DNA from: Gnetum montanum
Lineage: Eukaryota; Streptophyta; Gnetopsida; Gnetales; Gnetaceae
Assembly (NCBI GenBank): GCA_015680685.1
Contig: MNCI01016043.1
Coordinates: 88,493-152,492, forward strand
DNA: 64,000 nt
Reading direction: 5' to 3'
Below the pieces are notes generated by a model. The model saw nothing but the letters and a program-made list of their open reading frames with translations, searched no databases and was not told the origin of the DNA. Shown here piece by piece: positions 46,690 to 57,929 of this stretch (positions are counted from its first letter, which is position 1; each line of letters opens with the position of its first letter). The position numbers and the translations under genes were made by a program.

Positions 46690-47150
46690 TGATGAATAAA
46701 TGACCAACTGCATTTGCATGGTCCTATGATAAAATCATTAGTCTTGATCTAAGCATCTATCGACACCAAATATATATAGATCTAGCCATTAAACCACACT
46801 ACTAAGCTTTAAAAAGATTAAATCCTAAAGTTAAAGAAGTTGTTAAACAAGATTTAGAAAAACTATTAAAGGCTATGTTCATCTATCCCATATTAGATCG
46901 TGAACAGGTGAGCACATTATTCATTGTCCAAAACAAAGGTGGTAAGTGAAGCGTTTGCATTGATTTCTAATTGTTGAACATAGCGATGTTCAATTATCAT
47001 TGTCCTCTACCATTTGTTAACCAAGTCATAGACACCATCGTAGGACACCAATATTATAGTTTTTTGAATGGATACAATGGGTACAATAAAATCTACATTG
47101 CACCATAAGATCAAGAGAAGATCGCATTCACAATCCATGGAGGACATTTA
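46690..47150 (+). pseudogene. Element E reverse transcriptase, 5' part
   Basis: Reads LNPKVKEVVKQDLEKLLKAM, then YPILD, VQNKGGK, VCIDF, the LPFVNQVID motif and FLNGYNGYNKI: RT fingers and palm of Athila-like pol in the usual order. It ends in the IHGGHL segment at the exact insertion point of element B, duplicated as ATTTA. The remainder lies at 54213. Confidence 0.88.
47146..47150. repeat. Target-site duplication of element B, left copy (ATTTA)
   Basis: Exact match to 54213-54217. Confidence 0.93.
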
Positions 47151-47929
47151 TGATGAGCCGCGATATCACATACTTGATATCGCATCCCATCTCATTTTCT
47201 ATAAATAAGAGGTAGCTTCCCTTGTGTTAGGCAGTTAGACTTAGACCCTTAGCTAAAATCTTGTAGTTTTACCATTCCAAAGTCAGAATAAGTCCTATGT
47301 GCCCATAGTAGGAGTCATAAAGTGAACGGAACTTTATTCAAGCAATTTGTACCTGAGCACACATTTGTGTATGGTAATAAAGACAAACTTTATGATAAAC
47401 CTTGCAGCATATAGATTAAGCTAAATAGTAATTAATTATTGTTGAACGTTTAAATGCTTTCCTAGTTAATTAATCTTTCTCAACCCTTGACTCTCCTAGT
47501 TAAGTACACTTAATATGATCGCTTTGAGCATGTGTGTAGCACTTGGTAACCCAGTAATGATTAGCATTTAGTAATCCTAGTAGCATTGCACTAGTTCAGA
47601 ATGTGTGCGGCAAGTGGGAACAGATACTAATGTTAGGAACAATTAGAACTTAGTTAGTAAATAGTTAATGAAAGTTAGTCACTTAGTTCTCTTCACCTTA
47701 CCCTATTAGCATAAGACATTAAAAAGATAAAAGTTATAAAAATCATATACCTCAATCTTACTTAACCATACAAATGTGAAAATATAAGTAAGTTTGCGAA
47801 GATAGTGATTGATTAACCTTAAGTGTTTCATTAAGGCATGTAAGCACTTAGTCCTTGGAGTTCAACCGGATCATGCGTGAAATGCTCGTATTTGTATTGT
47901 TGAGTGTAGGGGTACCTCGCCACTCATCA
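47151..47929 (+). repeat. Element B 5' LTR
   Basis: 779 bp, TGATGA...TCATCA; two GATATC boxes near the start and TATA box CTATAAATA at 47199. Confidence 0.94.
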
Positions 47930-47949
47930 TTGGCACCATTGCCAAGGAC
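47930..47949 (+). other. Element B primer-binding site, tRNA-Asp type
   Basis: ttggcaccattgccaaggac, the best preserved tRNA-Asp-type site in the window. Confidence 0.85.
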
Positions 47950-48074
47950 TTAGTTATTTGTGCACTACGTAGAACATAGGAAATCATTCATATCATTGGG
48001 ATGCTAGAACAAACCCTTAGGGTTAATCAAGAAAAGATAAGATAACGGTAAATCGCACATCGAACAAGACAAAG

Positions 48075-50107
48075 ATGTCTTCTTCTTCACACAAGAGTAC
48101 TTCACCACCTAGGACTAACACAAGAGACAGTCATAATACACGTAATCAAGATTTGTCAATTCCTCAAAAATTTTGTGTGGTATATACACATCATGATGAG
48201 TATGTACCCAACTTTACCATTATTCTCCATCAACATGAACAACTTCATTGGAGAGACTTGGAAGGTAACATAGTGTTACCTCCAGACGGATCAGTCCCCA
48301 ACATGCTCCATCGTGCTCTCTCACAAATAGGCATGTCATTTTTGTACGCATAATATGTTGCATGCGATCATGAAACAAAGGACTACCATCCCACAGAAGT
48401 GCAACATCAAAGGGACTTGCAACAAGAGAGATATCATACATCCTCAAAGGATAAATGGCCCCAACGCTTTGCATTTCTTAAGCGAAATTGAGGGTAGTGA
48501 TCCTACTTCAACTAGTTCCCCACCAAAAAATGTTCCTCCTCCTAACGATGGTTAGGAGGTGGTGTATTAGAACCTACACTCCATGATTCACAACCTTGGT
48601 TCTACTAAACACGAAGTGTTCAAAGAAGGGACACAACCACAAGATAAGGGTGGACATTCTGATCGTGATCACGATCGTGGTCAAGACCACAGAAGAGAAG
48701 GTAGAAAACACCATCATGGCAATGGTTCTCCTTCTTCTTCACCTTCATCATCACATTCACACTCTCCTTCAGTGTTCAGACATAGTCATAAGGAAATTAA
48801 CTGTGAGGATAAAGGTAAACAAATTGAAAAACATCGATGAGATAGTCGAGAACGAGGATGAGGACACTCTAAGGAATCAAGGAATGGAAGAAGGGAGAGT
48901 ACGGAACCACGTAGACACCATAGATGCTATGAATAAGTTGACCATAAAGAACCCCTACTCACAACTAGAAGCATGCTAGACATAACGGAGGCCATAAGAG
49001 TTCCCACAAGGCACCAAAAAGATAGTAGGATCAAGAGGTTAGACATGAATAACATCCCAAGGTTTGAGAGGGATACAACGTTGATCCTCAAATCACCTAC
49101 AAGAATTCCATGATACATGTGCCTTGCAAAACATAGAAAACGAATGGCAAAAACTAAAGTTGTTCCCAAGGACACTAGCAAAAGAAGCTGAAAGCTAGTA
49201 CCACTCCTTAGAACCAGAATCCATTAGGAGGTGGAGTACAATGCTAAACTTGTTTAATGATAAGTACCAAACGTACTCCTGAGTTTCTAACCTATGAAAG
49301 AAAATCCAAGGATGGAAGTAAGGAAATCATGAACCCTTGGATGCTGCCATGGGCCATTATTATGCACTATTACATCGTTGCCCTAGCCATGGATATTCAT
49401 AGTGGGATCAACTATGCCATCTCGTAGATGGACTTAGGCATGAAACAAGGAGAACCCTTGGAATGTATGCCCAAGGGAGATTATTAGAGCTTAGGTCTCA
49501 TCAGGTTCATAGATTGCTAGAGAAAGTAGCTAAGGAAGAAGGGGAGCTACATAAGAGAGAAATTGCAAAAGAGTACAACCAAGATCCTTCCCTCCAAAAA
49601 AGGGGAGTGAGATTCTATGAGGAGGAGGAAGAGTCACCACTCGAAGATATGGTGAATAAGAAAACCTTGTTGCTTCAAAAATTAACAACAAAGGTATCAG
49701 CAAAGGTACACCAAATGTTGGAATCCCTGGATAGTAGGTTTGAAACTATTCTTAAAATCGTAGAGTCTAGGGAGCGAGGTAGTAACTATGACAAAAAGAA
49801 AAAGAGAGAAGTGGACAATGCATGTAACAAAGGTAAGGGTAAAATGGCCATCACCAAAGAGGTTGTGGATTCAGATACGGACAATGACGGTGGATGTGAG
49901 ATATGCCAATACGACCATCCTAAGGGATGTTGCTCAGTGATCTCACATCTACCAAAGTCTGGGGTGTATGCACTCAACCCACGTCTTAATAAATGGCAAG
50001 AACCCCGATGGTTACCTTATCCTCAAGATAACCAAAGGAAGTTCCACCAACCTTCAATGTATTATCCAAGTGAAACTCCACCAGAACCTGTTGAGAAACA
50101 TCAATAG
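48075..50107 (+). pseudogene. Element B gag
   Basis: Starts MSSSSHKSTSPPRTNTRDS, then HWRDLEGNIVLPPDGSVPNM (48240-48300) and a Ser-rich linker (48730-48780). The capsid segment is near 49040-49290, with a frameshift at about 49070. A long frame at 49463-50107 contains LRSHQVHRLLEKVAKEEGEL, a charged helical part and the zinc-knuckle-like CEICQYDHPKGCC followed by WLPYPQ. Stops at the positions equivalent to A 2548, 2842, 2938, 3286 and 3301 are shared with A. Confidence 0.86.
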
Positions 50108-50406
50108 TGGCAATACCCACAGTCATGGGGGATGCCACCACCAAAACAATAATACCCCTACCGGCAACCAGATCCATATGGCTACTACATGCAGCAGCCA
50201 ATCTCTTCACGTGACTCTGTTGGTCACGTGACACCACAACATCACTACCAAGATCAGGAGTATTATAGGACTCCTTCTCCTAGGGGAGATAAATCGATAG
50301 ACATAACATCCTCCAAATCTATCCACAACTCACACAGATAGCTCCATTTCCACCTGCTCTAGTAATGTAAGGGGAACTTGCCACTCAACCGTAGCAACGC
50401 AATGCC

Positions 50407-51182
50407 ATGAGGGTTGTAAATCTTCAACCTACTATTGGTTCTGAAAATCATATGAAGAGAAGACCTTTCTTCAAAACCAACAGCATAACCAAGCCCTCAC
50501 AACCACAAGAAATTGAGCCTCTAAATGCCTCTCCATCAAATAAGGCTTTAGAGCTTCCTTCAAACCAAAAACTGAGCTCACCACACAAAGTTATGTTAAC
50601 ACATGTTGTTACTGACTCAATTAAGGAGGGCCACCTTCCTAGGAAATTCTCTGACCCTATAAGCCCTCTAATCTATCTCCAAGTTACTGGGAATGAACCA
50701 TGTAAAGCTCTCCTAGACTCAGGTTCTAGAGCCAACTTAATATCGTAAAAGATGTACAAAGCCTAGAACTTACCTCCATTTCAGAAGAGAAATATTCTCC
50801 TAGAGTTGGTTGACTAGTCCATCACTATTCCCTTAGGACTAGTGGAGGACATCATTACCACTGTGTGTGGGTGGTCATACCTAGTTGATTACTAGTGATA
50901 CAAGTAAATAATGATAAAGGGGACTTCCCAATAATCATGGTAAGGGCATGGCTAAGAACTATAAATGCACACCTAGGAATCTACAATCTTTCCCTAGAAA
51001 TATCTAAGGAAAAAACTTTTGAAAAATTTGAGAAGAAGAAAGTTTCATGCATCACATATAGTGATATAGGATCTAATTGCGTACAGGAATGTTTAGCATT
51101 TCCTGCATGCAACCGGTGTGCACAAGAAATTAACATACAAAAGTACCTTTATGTAGCAACAACAAAACAAGAAGACACCTAG
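50407..51182 (+). pseudogene. Element B aspartic protease
   Basis: Two frames (50407-50748, 50895-51182) align end to end with A 4462-5193. The active-site region is ALLDSGSRANLIS, where D-S-G is intact, unlike A. A TAA after LIS and a frameshift near 50890 break it. The second part has FPIIMVRAWL and a Cys-rich tail. A further 69 codons (51186-51395) correspond to the PR-RT linker, after which pol stops as in A. Confidence 0.85.
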
Positions 51183-51489
51183 TGGTTGATACCTGATCAA
51201 GAGAGCAACTCATCAACATGCATGGAACTAACTGAGGGAACAACTTGCACTCATGTTAAAAGCATAAATGCACTAGAGAAAGAGCATTTCCAACTTTCAA
51301 ACCTTAACCTGGGAAACATCAATTGGGGAAAGTTGGAAATTCTTGAAAAGTCAAACAAAAACCTTAATAAGAGATTACTAGTCAATGTGCAATGAGCCAA
51401 ACCCTTCCATGAGCTTAGAATGGCCAGTGCACATAATACCTCTGCGAAGGGATGACCGCACTCATTATTTTGGATCTCCTCCTTTCAAC

Positions 51490-51504
51490 TCAGTCATGGG
51501 GGAG
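51490..51504 (+). promoter_or_regulatory. Internal polypurine-tract-like motif 1 (element B)
   Basis: tcagtcatgggggag, identical to 5501-5515 in A. Confidence 0.5.
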
Positions 51505-52181
51505 ATGGCCACCTTTGCTAATCAACTAAGGTCCTCAGTTCCTTTTTAAGATTTTGTTTTACACATTTTTTTTTACAAATTTCTTTAACTTTTCTTGTTT
51601 TTGTTTTGCAACATCATTTATACACTTTCATTTCTTTGTATGTTTGTTTATTTTCTTAGATTCATCACCTAATAAGTGCTCTTGATGGTGGTATGAACTA
51701 TATTCCATTAATTGCTAATGTTTTCTTTTTACCTTTGAGTTATAATGTTGATACTAAGGTATGGCTATTTTGATATAACAGGCAATGAGTTCACATCATC
51801 CATGCATTCATAAATTTCTATGGTCTCTCTTGGCTTGAAAATGTACAGTCCCCTTCTTTAAATCATAGAACTATCAACGAATTGGTGACTGGGCATTTCT
51901 CAAACTATGGAAGAACTCAAGGATTGAAAAGGGTGTGACTTCAAGGGGATTTGATGCATTTGTGCTAGCTATTCTCTTAGGTTCTTGGTTGTTTTCTTCT
52001 TGGGTTTTCTTACCATTCCAACGTTGCTCCATTATCAGGAAGCTGAGCTAATAAAAATAATAAGTCTTTGCATGGTGTGGTTCTCACAAAAAAAAAATAG
52101 AAAACAGTGAGAATTCAAAGCACACTACTTAGAAAAAATAATCATTTGGGCTGAAAGCACTTGTTATGGAGCTAAGCAACC

Positions 52182-52502
52182 ATGTTCCCTCTAACTAAGA
52201 CCTTTTCTCACTTCCCACTTTTTCCTTTCTCGTTTCCTCCGAATGGAGGTGACTCTTTGGTGGAAGCATTCTTGCTACTTCAAGTGGATGGATTGGCCAA
52301 ATGTATTAATGGGAAGTCACTGAATGTGGATTGTTTGAGGATGGATTTGGAATGAGATCTACTAAGTCACATTAACCATAAATACACAAGGGGTTGTACA
52401 CCACCTTATTCTTGGGACTCCATTCCATTCTCTTCTCCTCATCATTTTTTCTCCATTTTCCACCTCATTGCTGGTTGTATCAGTAGTCTATATTTTGGTT
52501 GA
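52182..52502 (+). pseudogene. Conserved short orphan frame, B copy
   Basis: Starts with ATG (GTG in A); same 321-bp length as 6192-6512 with one in-frame TGA. The sequence is largely preserved (LLQVDGLAKCING, INHKYTRGCT). Function unknown. Confidence 0.25.
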
Positions 52503-52820
52503 TACATTGTTTTCTTTTTGGTAAATTATTGTGGTTAAGACTTTAAATCTTACTTCCAAATGACATTTCCAGAGCCTACGAACTCTTTGAATGTGGGATT
52601 GTCAAGGCATTAAGGGCATGAGCCTACTTTGGGGAGGACCCACCAGCATTCCTATTTGGTGTATTAGTTAACTTCTTTTCCTTAAAAATTTATGCAATCA
52701 ACATTTATTTTGTTCATTTACACCTTTGACATCCATTTTATCAGCTTTTCTGTTGTTTCTTTTTCTCCATCATTCGTATTCCTTTTATTTTTCTATTCTA
52801 TCACTACCAAAGGCTCGCTC

Positions 52821-52835
52821 TTAGTCATGGGGGTC
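52821..52835 (+). promoter_or_regulatory. Internal polypurine-tract-like motif 2 (element B)
   Basis: ttagtcatgggggtc, matching 6753-6767 in A. Confidence 0.45.
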
Positions 52836-53373
52836 ATGGTCCAATTTTTTCAATTTTCTCCTAACCCCTACACCTTGGGTAGTCACCAATGTTATATCTC
52901 CAGAATCCATATTAGCCATATCACAACTTAGCCAATAAACTATACACCGAGGCAAGGTATCAATTGCATTGTGATTTATTTATCCTTGCTAATATGAGAT
53001 TGTGTTGTGTGTGCATATGACAATGATACAACAATGGACTGGTGCTAGAGGAAACACTTAGGATGGATTGGTACTGGAACTGTATGCAAGGAACAAGATT
53101 GATGGCACGATTATGGATGGACAATAGAAGGTGAAATTTTGGCATCGGTAACAACACATCTTCTTATTTTCTCTCTCTTCTCTCTCAGTTGCCAAATAAG
53201 GCTGGATGTAAAATGTGTATAGTGTTCACTCTTGAGGTCATGAACACTAATATTACCATGTATTGTAATAATGATCCATTCACATGTCATCCAATTCACC
53301 ATTAGTGTCATTCAAGTCAATAATCCCACACCTTCCCAATATTTTGTAAGGGACTTGAGGACGAGTTTTCATT

Positions 53374-53387
53374 CAATCATGGGGGTA
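53374..53387 (+). promoter_or_regulatory. Element B 3' polypurine tract
   Basis: caatcatgggggta abuts the 3' LTR; the cleanest example of the family motif. Confidence 0.75.
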
Positions 53388-54212
53388 TGATGAGCCGCGA
53401 TATCGTGTATGTGATATCACATCTACGATATCGTTTCTGCCCTGTGATATCACGTACATGATATTGCATCCCATCTCATTTTCTATAAATAAGAGGTGCT
53501 TCCCTTGTTTTAGGTAGTTAGACTTAGACCCTTAGCAAAACACTTGCAGTTTTACCATTCCAGAGTTAGAACAATTCCTGTGTGCCCATAGTAGAAGTCA
53601 TAAAGTGAACAGATCTTTATTTGAGCAATTTGTACTTGAGCACACATTTTTGTACAGTAATAAAGATGAACTTTGGGATAAACCTTCTAGCATACAGATT
53701 AAGATAAATAGTAATTAATTATTGTTGAATGTTTAAATGCTTTCCTAGTTAATTAATATTTCTTAACCTTTGACTCTCCTAGTTAAGTACACTCAGTACG
53801 ATCACTTCGAGCATGTGTGTAGCGCTTGGTAACTCAATAATGATTAGCGTTTGGTAATCCTAGCAGCGTTGCACTAGCTCAAGATGTGTGCAGCAAATGG
53901 GAACAGATACTGGTGTTAGGAATAATTAGAACTTAGTTAGTAAATAGTTAATGAAAGTTAGTCACTTAGTTCTCTTCACCTTACCCTATTAGCATAAGAC
54001 ATTAAAAATATAAAAGGTATAAAAATCATATACCTCAATCTTACTTAACCATACAACCATGACAATACAAGTAAGTTTGGGAAGACAGTGATTGATTAAC
54101 CTTAAGTGTTCCATGAAGGCGCGTAAGCACTTAGTCCTTAGATTTTGACCAAATCGCGTGTGAAATGCTCGTATTCATAGGGTTGAGTGTAGGGGTACCT
54201 CTCCACTCATCA
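53388..54212 (+). repeat. Element B 3' LTR
   Basis: 825 bp. Homologous to the 5' LTR but with an expanded palindromic block at its start: five GATATC or near-GATATC boxes in 53398-53463 instead of two. TATA box at 53483. Confidence 0.94.
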
Positions 54213-54217
54213 ATTTA
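54213..54217. repeat. Target-site duplication of element B, right copy (ATTTA)
   Basis: Exact match to 47146-47150; the RT of element E resumes here. Confidence 0.93.
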
Positions 54218-54720
54218 TGTACAATAAAATGCCCTCTATCTTGTGGAATGCTCCCGCTACCTTCTAAAGACTCATACTAAGCATCTTCTAGAAGTAGATT
54301 AGCAATGGAACTGAAGTATTTATGGATGATTTTTCCACATATAGGCTAGATTTCAAACAATCCTTATACCATTTAGAGTAAGTTTTAAAAATATTTATAA
54401 AAACTAATCTAAAGGTCAACTGGTAGAAGTATCACCTAATGGTTTAAGATGGTATAGTTCTGGGGCATAGAGTATCTAATAAAGAAATATAGATAGATTT
54501 GGAAAAGATGAAAGTCATTGAAAATATCACTTAGAGGCCACAAACTATCAATGATGTTCAATCATATCTTAGCCATACAAGATACTATAGGATATTTATT
54601 GAAAAAATTTTAAAGATCACAAAACTGCTAATGGAATTGACTAAGAAAGATGCATTACTTCAATGGACAAAGCAAGGTAAGAAGACATTTGAAGTCTTAA
54701 AATAGAAACTGATTGAGGAA
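54213..54720 (+). pseudogene. Element E reverse transcriptase, 3' part
   Basis: Resumes in RT right after the duplication. EVFMDDFS at 54313-54336 is the catalytic F-M-D-D box. Then come the gypsy RT connection (SNKEI, then SYLSHTRYYRIFIEKI) and LLMELTKKDALLQWT leading to RNase H. Several stops. Confidence 0.88.
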
Positions 54721-55236
54721 CTAATCTTTCAAGCTCTATATTGTTTCAAACCTTTTTACATTATGACCATTGCTTCAAACTACACATTGGAAGTAATACT
54801 AACTCCACTTGATGACCAGAAAAGGCCTTATTATATACATTATATCAGTCGAAGCATCTCTGGGGTATAACTCAACTATATGACCATAGAAAAGGAGCTT
54901 ATGGTTGTGGTGTATGCACTTGAAAAATTCAAATCCTATGTTCTTAGTTATTCTATCTATGTCCATACTGATCATAGTGCCATCGGATTTTTAGTGAACC
55001 AACCAATCGTCACTACTAGAGTGATAAGATGGCTTATTATCTTACAAGAGTTTGACATTACAATGATTAATAAGAAAGAAATTGAAAATGTTGTAGCAGA
55101 TCACTTATCAAGTCTTATATTGGAATTCCAAGAGAATGATGAGCCAATAGTAGACCAATTTTTTGATGAAAAATTATTCAACAAGATAGCAAGGTTTGTA
55201 GATTCAATAGTGAATTCATGGTTACTGATTACATAA
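54721..55236 (+). pseudogene. Element E RNase H
   Basis: Contains IASNYTLEVILTP, the YYIHYISRSISG segment, then an open frame of 118 codons from 54880: TIEKELMVVVYALEKFKSYV, VHTDHSAIGFLV, RWLIILQEFDITMINKKEIE and NVVADHLSSL. This is the canonical order of gypsy RNase H (TEKELLAVVYA..KFR.Y, TDH..L, R.I..LQEFD, N.VADHLSR). The best preserved domain of element E. Confidence 0.92.
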
Positions 55237-55289
55237 TGTATCTCACCAAATAAGATATTCCAATTGAATGGAATAAGAAACATAAGGAA

Positions 55290-55890
55290 TAGTTCTGCAA
55301 CAGAGTAAAAACGTATATGAAAATTACTTGAAATATTTATAAGATATGTGCTACTAGGTTAATAAGATGATGTGTTTCAAAAGAAAGTCAACAAAGAATC
55401 CTAGAGATGTACATGAAGGACCATATGGTGATCACAATGCATGATGAAGTACAACACTAAAACTAATGATGGCGGCTTACTTTTGGCCAACCAAATTCAT
55501 AGATGTACATCAATTTGCATAATCTTGTGAAATATTCCAAAGGGTTGGAGGGTTGATAGCTAGAAATGAATGGCCAAAAAAATAGATATTATCATTGGAA
55601 TCTATTGACATTTAAGGAATTGACTTCATGGACCCCCATCATGCCAATGTCAAATGGGAAGTACTATATTATACTAACTACTAATTATTGCAAATAGTAG
55701 GTAGAAGCAATTGTATTGAAAGATTGTATCATTACCACAACTATTAAATTCTTTCAAAAACATGTGGTGAATAGATTCAGAGTACCATGCATGCTCATAT
55801 TAGAGAATGGGACTAACTTTTTATGATTTTTCACTATCTTTCATATACATTTTTTTTTATTTTTCTAATAAAGTATAAAGGAATAAAACA
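55290..55890 (+). pseudogene. Element E integrase (N-terminal and core fragments)
   Basis: A decayed zinc-binding part (ESQQRILEMYMKDH; AAYFWPTKFIDVHQFA; CEIFQRVGG), then IARNEWPKK and GIDFMDPHHA, which is the start of the catalytic core (D of DDE in GIDFMGP). Frames are broken by stops, and the core ends in a T-run near 55855. Confidence 0.72.
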
Positions 55891-57254
55891 AGATGTAATT
55901 CCAATAATGCAAATTTCACCCTATGTTATCAAATTATTAAAGGACTGGTATGCAATGAGGCCATATCATTCATCCACCCATTTCTAATAATAAGAAGCTC
56001 TTACCATGACCATAATGACATTCTCTTCACAATAAACCTAAAATAAAATTGTGATCATTATGCTTGGATAGAAAACTAAATAACCAAGTGAGAATTAAAA
56101 GAATGTGATATTAAGGATATTTGTAAATCCTCTAAGGCTACTACTATGAGTCTTATTTGGTTGTTTAGTTGTATTGTTCACTTGAGTTCTAAAAAAAATG
56201 GAAGTATATATCATTATAAACACATGTTACCCATGCCAAAGCATAGTCCTTTGGTAATATTGACACATTAATAATCTAATAAATGCATAGAATAAAACTT
56301 TTTGGGGGTTCCACTGGAAAGAAATGTTATCCATGCTTGAAGGTAGGTAACTTCTTAGAAATTTCAAGGTTTCTTGAACTCACATTGGTTATGGAGTTAG
56401 AAAGACATGTTACTCATGCTTGAAGGCACTCATCTATCCAATGGCCAAGTCTCCTTAAAAAAATAATAAAGTATGCTATCAATAAACTACTTTATTGAAC
56501 TTCATTTCCTAGTGTTAATACTCCTTTCAATTAATACTCCTTTCAGTTGTGGTAGTCTTGTGATTGTTAGTTTTGGATTAATAGAATGTGATGTCACCAG
56601 TAAGTGGTATGGAATTTTTTTTGGATTTTGGACAGAAATGCTAATGATTAGTTTAACCATAAATTACATATAGAATTCATTATACCTATGCTAAGATACT
56701 TCATTTCCCATATTTTGCAATTCCTACTACTCCCATTCCACCTCGAGACTCTATATATAATTATAATTTAATTTTTTTATATTATATAATGCTATTTTCT
56801 TATTATGGCAATACTAATATGTGTGTTTTGGAAGACATGTATGTTTTATATTTAACTCCTTGAGTGCATGTGGACACTTATAGGTGTAACTTTACAAGGG
56901 CGCTAAGGGATGGAGCATGCTTTGGGAAGGATCCACTTGTATAACTCTTGTTCTTCATTCCTGATGACTAGTCCACATCATCTTGTACCTCCAAAACACT
57001 TAAATAATCATTTTTACTTTCCTATCTACTCATTTTCAATCATACATTTGAAAAATCCTATCAACCATCTTCTATAGGCTTCATTGACTTACTTTGCCTA
57101 AATTCCTTATTTCACACATTTTTGACAATAAATCCTTACATTCTAATCATCGCCCATGATAAAAATAACCCTTTAGAGTACTTTCATAACTTCTAGACTA
57201 TACATTTCACTTAATTTTTACATCAAAAATGGCTCAAAAATTGGAAAATTTTCA

Positions 57255-57347
57255 TAATGACATCATAGCTACAATGTATGATGCCCTGCAACATCACATT
57301 AACAATGTCATATCTACAGTGTATTTTTTATAAAGTCCTATATATAC
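57255..57347 (+). promoter_or_regulatory. Palindrome-plus-TATA block upstream of accessory ORF (element E)
   Basis: gacatcatagctacaatgta, tgatgccctgcaacatcaca and aatgtcatatctac repeats, followed by tataaag (57329) and tatatata (57339), about 590 nt upstream of the accessory ORF. Resembles the start of the element E LTR. Promoter role is inferred. Confidence 0.4.
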
Positions 57348-57507
57348 ACAAGGGAGTTAGGAAAATATTCATTCTTCTCCTTTCATAAAAATGGAGTTCA
57401 TGTTGTTTTTCTCACCCTCTTGCAACCAAATTTTAGAACTTCATAACTTTCTTACTATAGCTCTAGTTTACATGATTCTTGAATCCTCTTGATCATGGAG
57501 TGACCAA

Positions 57508-57523
57508 TTTAGTCATGGGGGAG
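57508..57523 (+). promoter_or_regulatory. Internal polypurine-tract-like motif (element E)
   Basis: tttagtcatgggggag, same motif as the tract before the 3' LTR (60871-60885). Confidence 0.5.
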
Positions 57524-57929
57524 AGTGCTATGCATAATTTGTGTAATTAGCATCAAAATTTTATAATTCTTAAAAGAACATATTAAGAGTAAGAAAAATA
57601 ATAATTGATCACGTTTAAACTAAACAACTTACTAAAAGCTAATACACTTTACTATTGTTCCCAATTAACCATTCAAATACACATTAAATAAGAAAATAAC
57701 AATTGTGAGAGGTTATGAAGATGTAGCTTCTTCATAACACATTATAAGATACAACACTTAAGGGTTTCTATTCAAAATTTATCTAAGACTCTACAATCTT
57801 AATTAAACTAAGAATTAGTAACAAGGATATATTTTAATCAATTCCAAGAACCTGAGAAAGGATTATAAACTATTAAGGAACTTATTTAAAATTCTTAGAT
57901 CATTTTAAAAGGAATTTTTATGATTATAG

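Larger units (their letters stand above)
51396..53387 (+). other. Element B 3' region
   Basis: Collinear with A 5404-7327: T-rich tract, the orphan frame at 52182, the segment aligning with the post-IN region of E (52600-52670), and a 3' UTR. No RT, IN or accessory ORF. Confidence 0.7.
47151..54212 (+). mobile_element. Element B: Athila-like gag-protease element nested in the RT of element E
   Basis: 7062 bp, LTRs 47151-47929 and 53388-54212, perfect ATTTA duplication. The same structure as element A: gag, protease, no RT or IN, conserved 3' region. Shares several gag stop codons with A. Less decayed than A in the second half of gag (214 open codons at 49463-50107). Confidence 0.95.
55891..57929 (+). 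other. Element E post-integrase non-coding region
   Basis: No recognised coding homology. Blocks align with A/B 3' regions (near 56900-56960) and with C 12131-14807. Contains the palindrome/TATA block (57255-57347) and an internal polypurine motif (57508). The hydrophobic frame 56473-56673 has no support. Confidence 0.6.
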
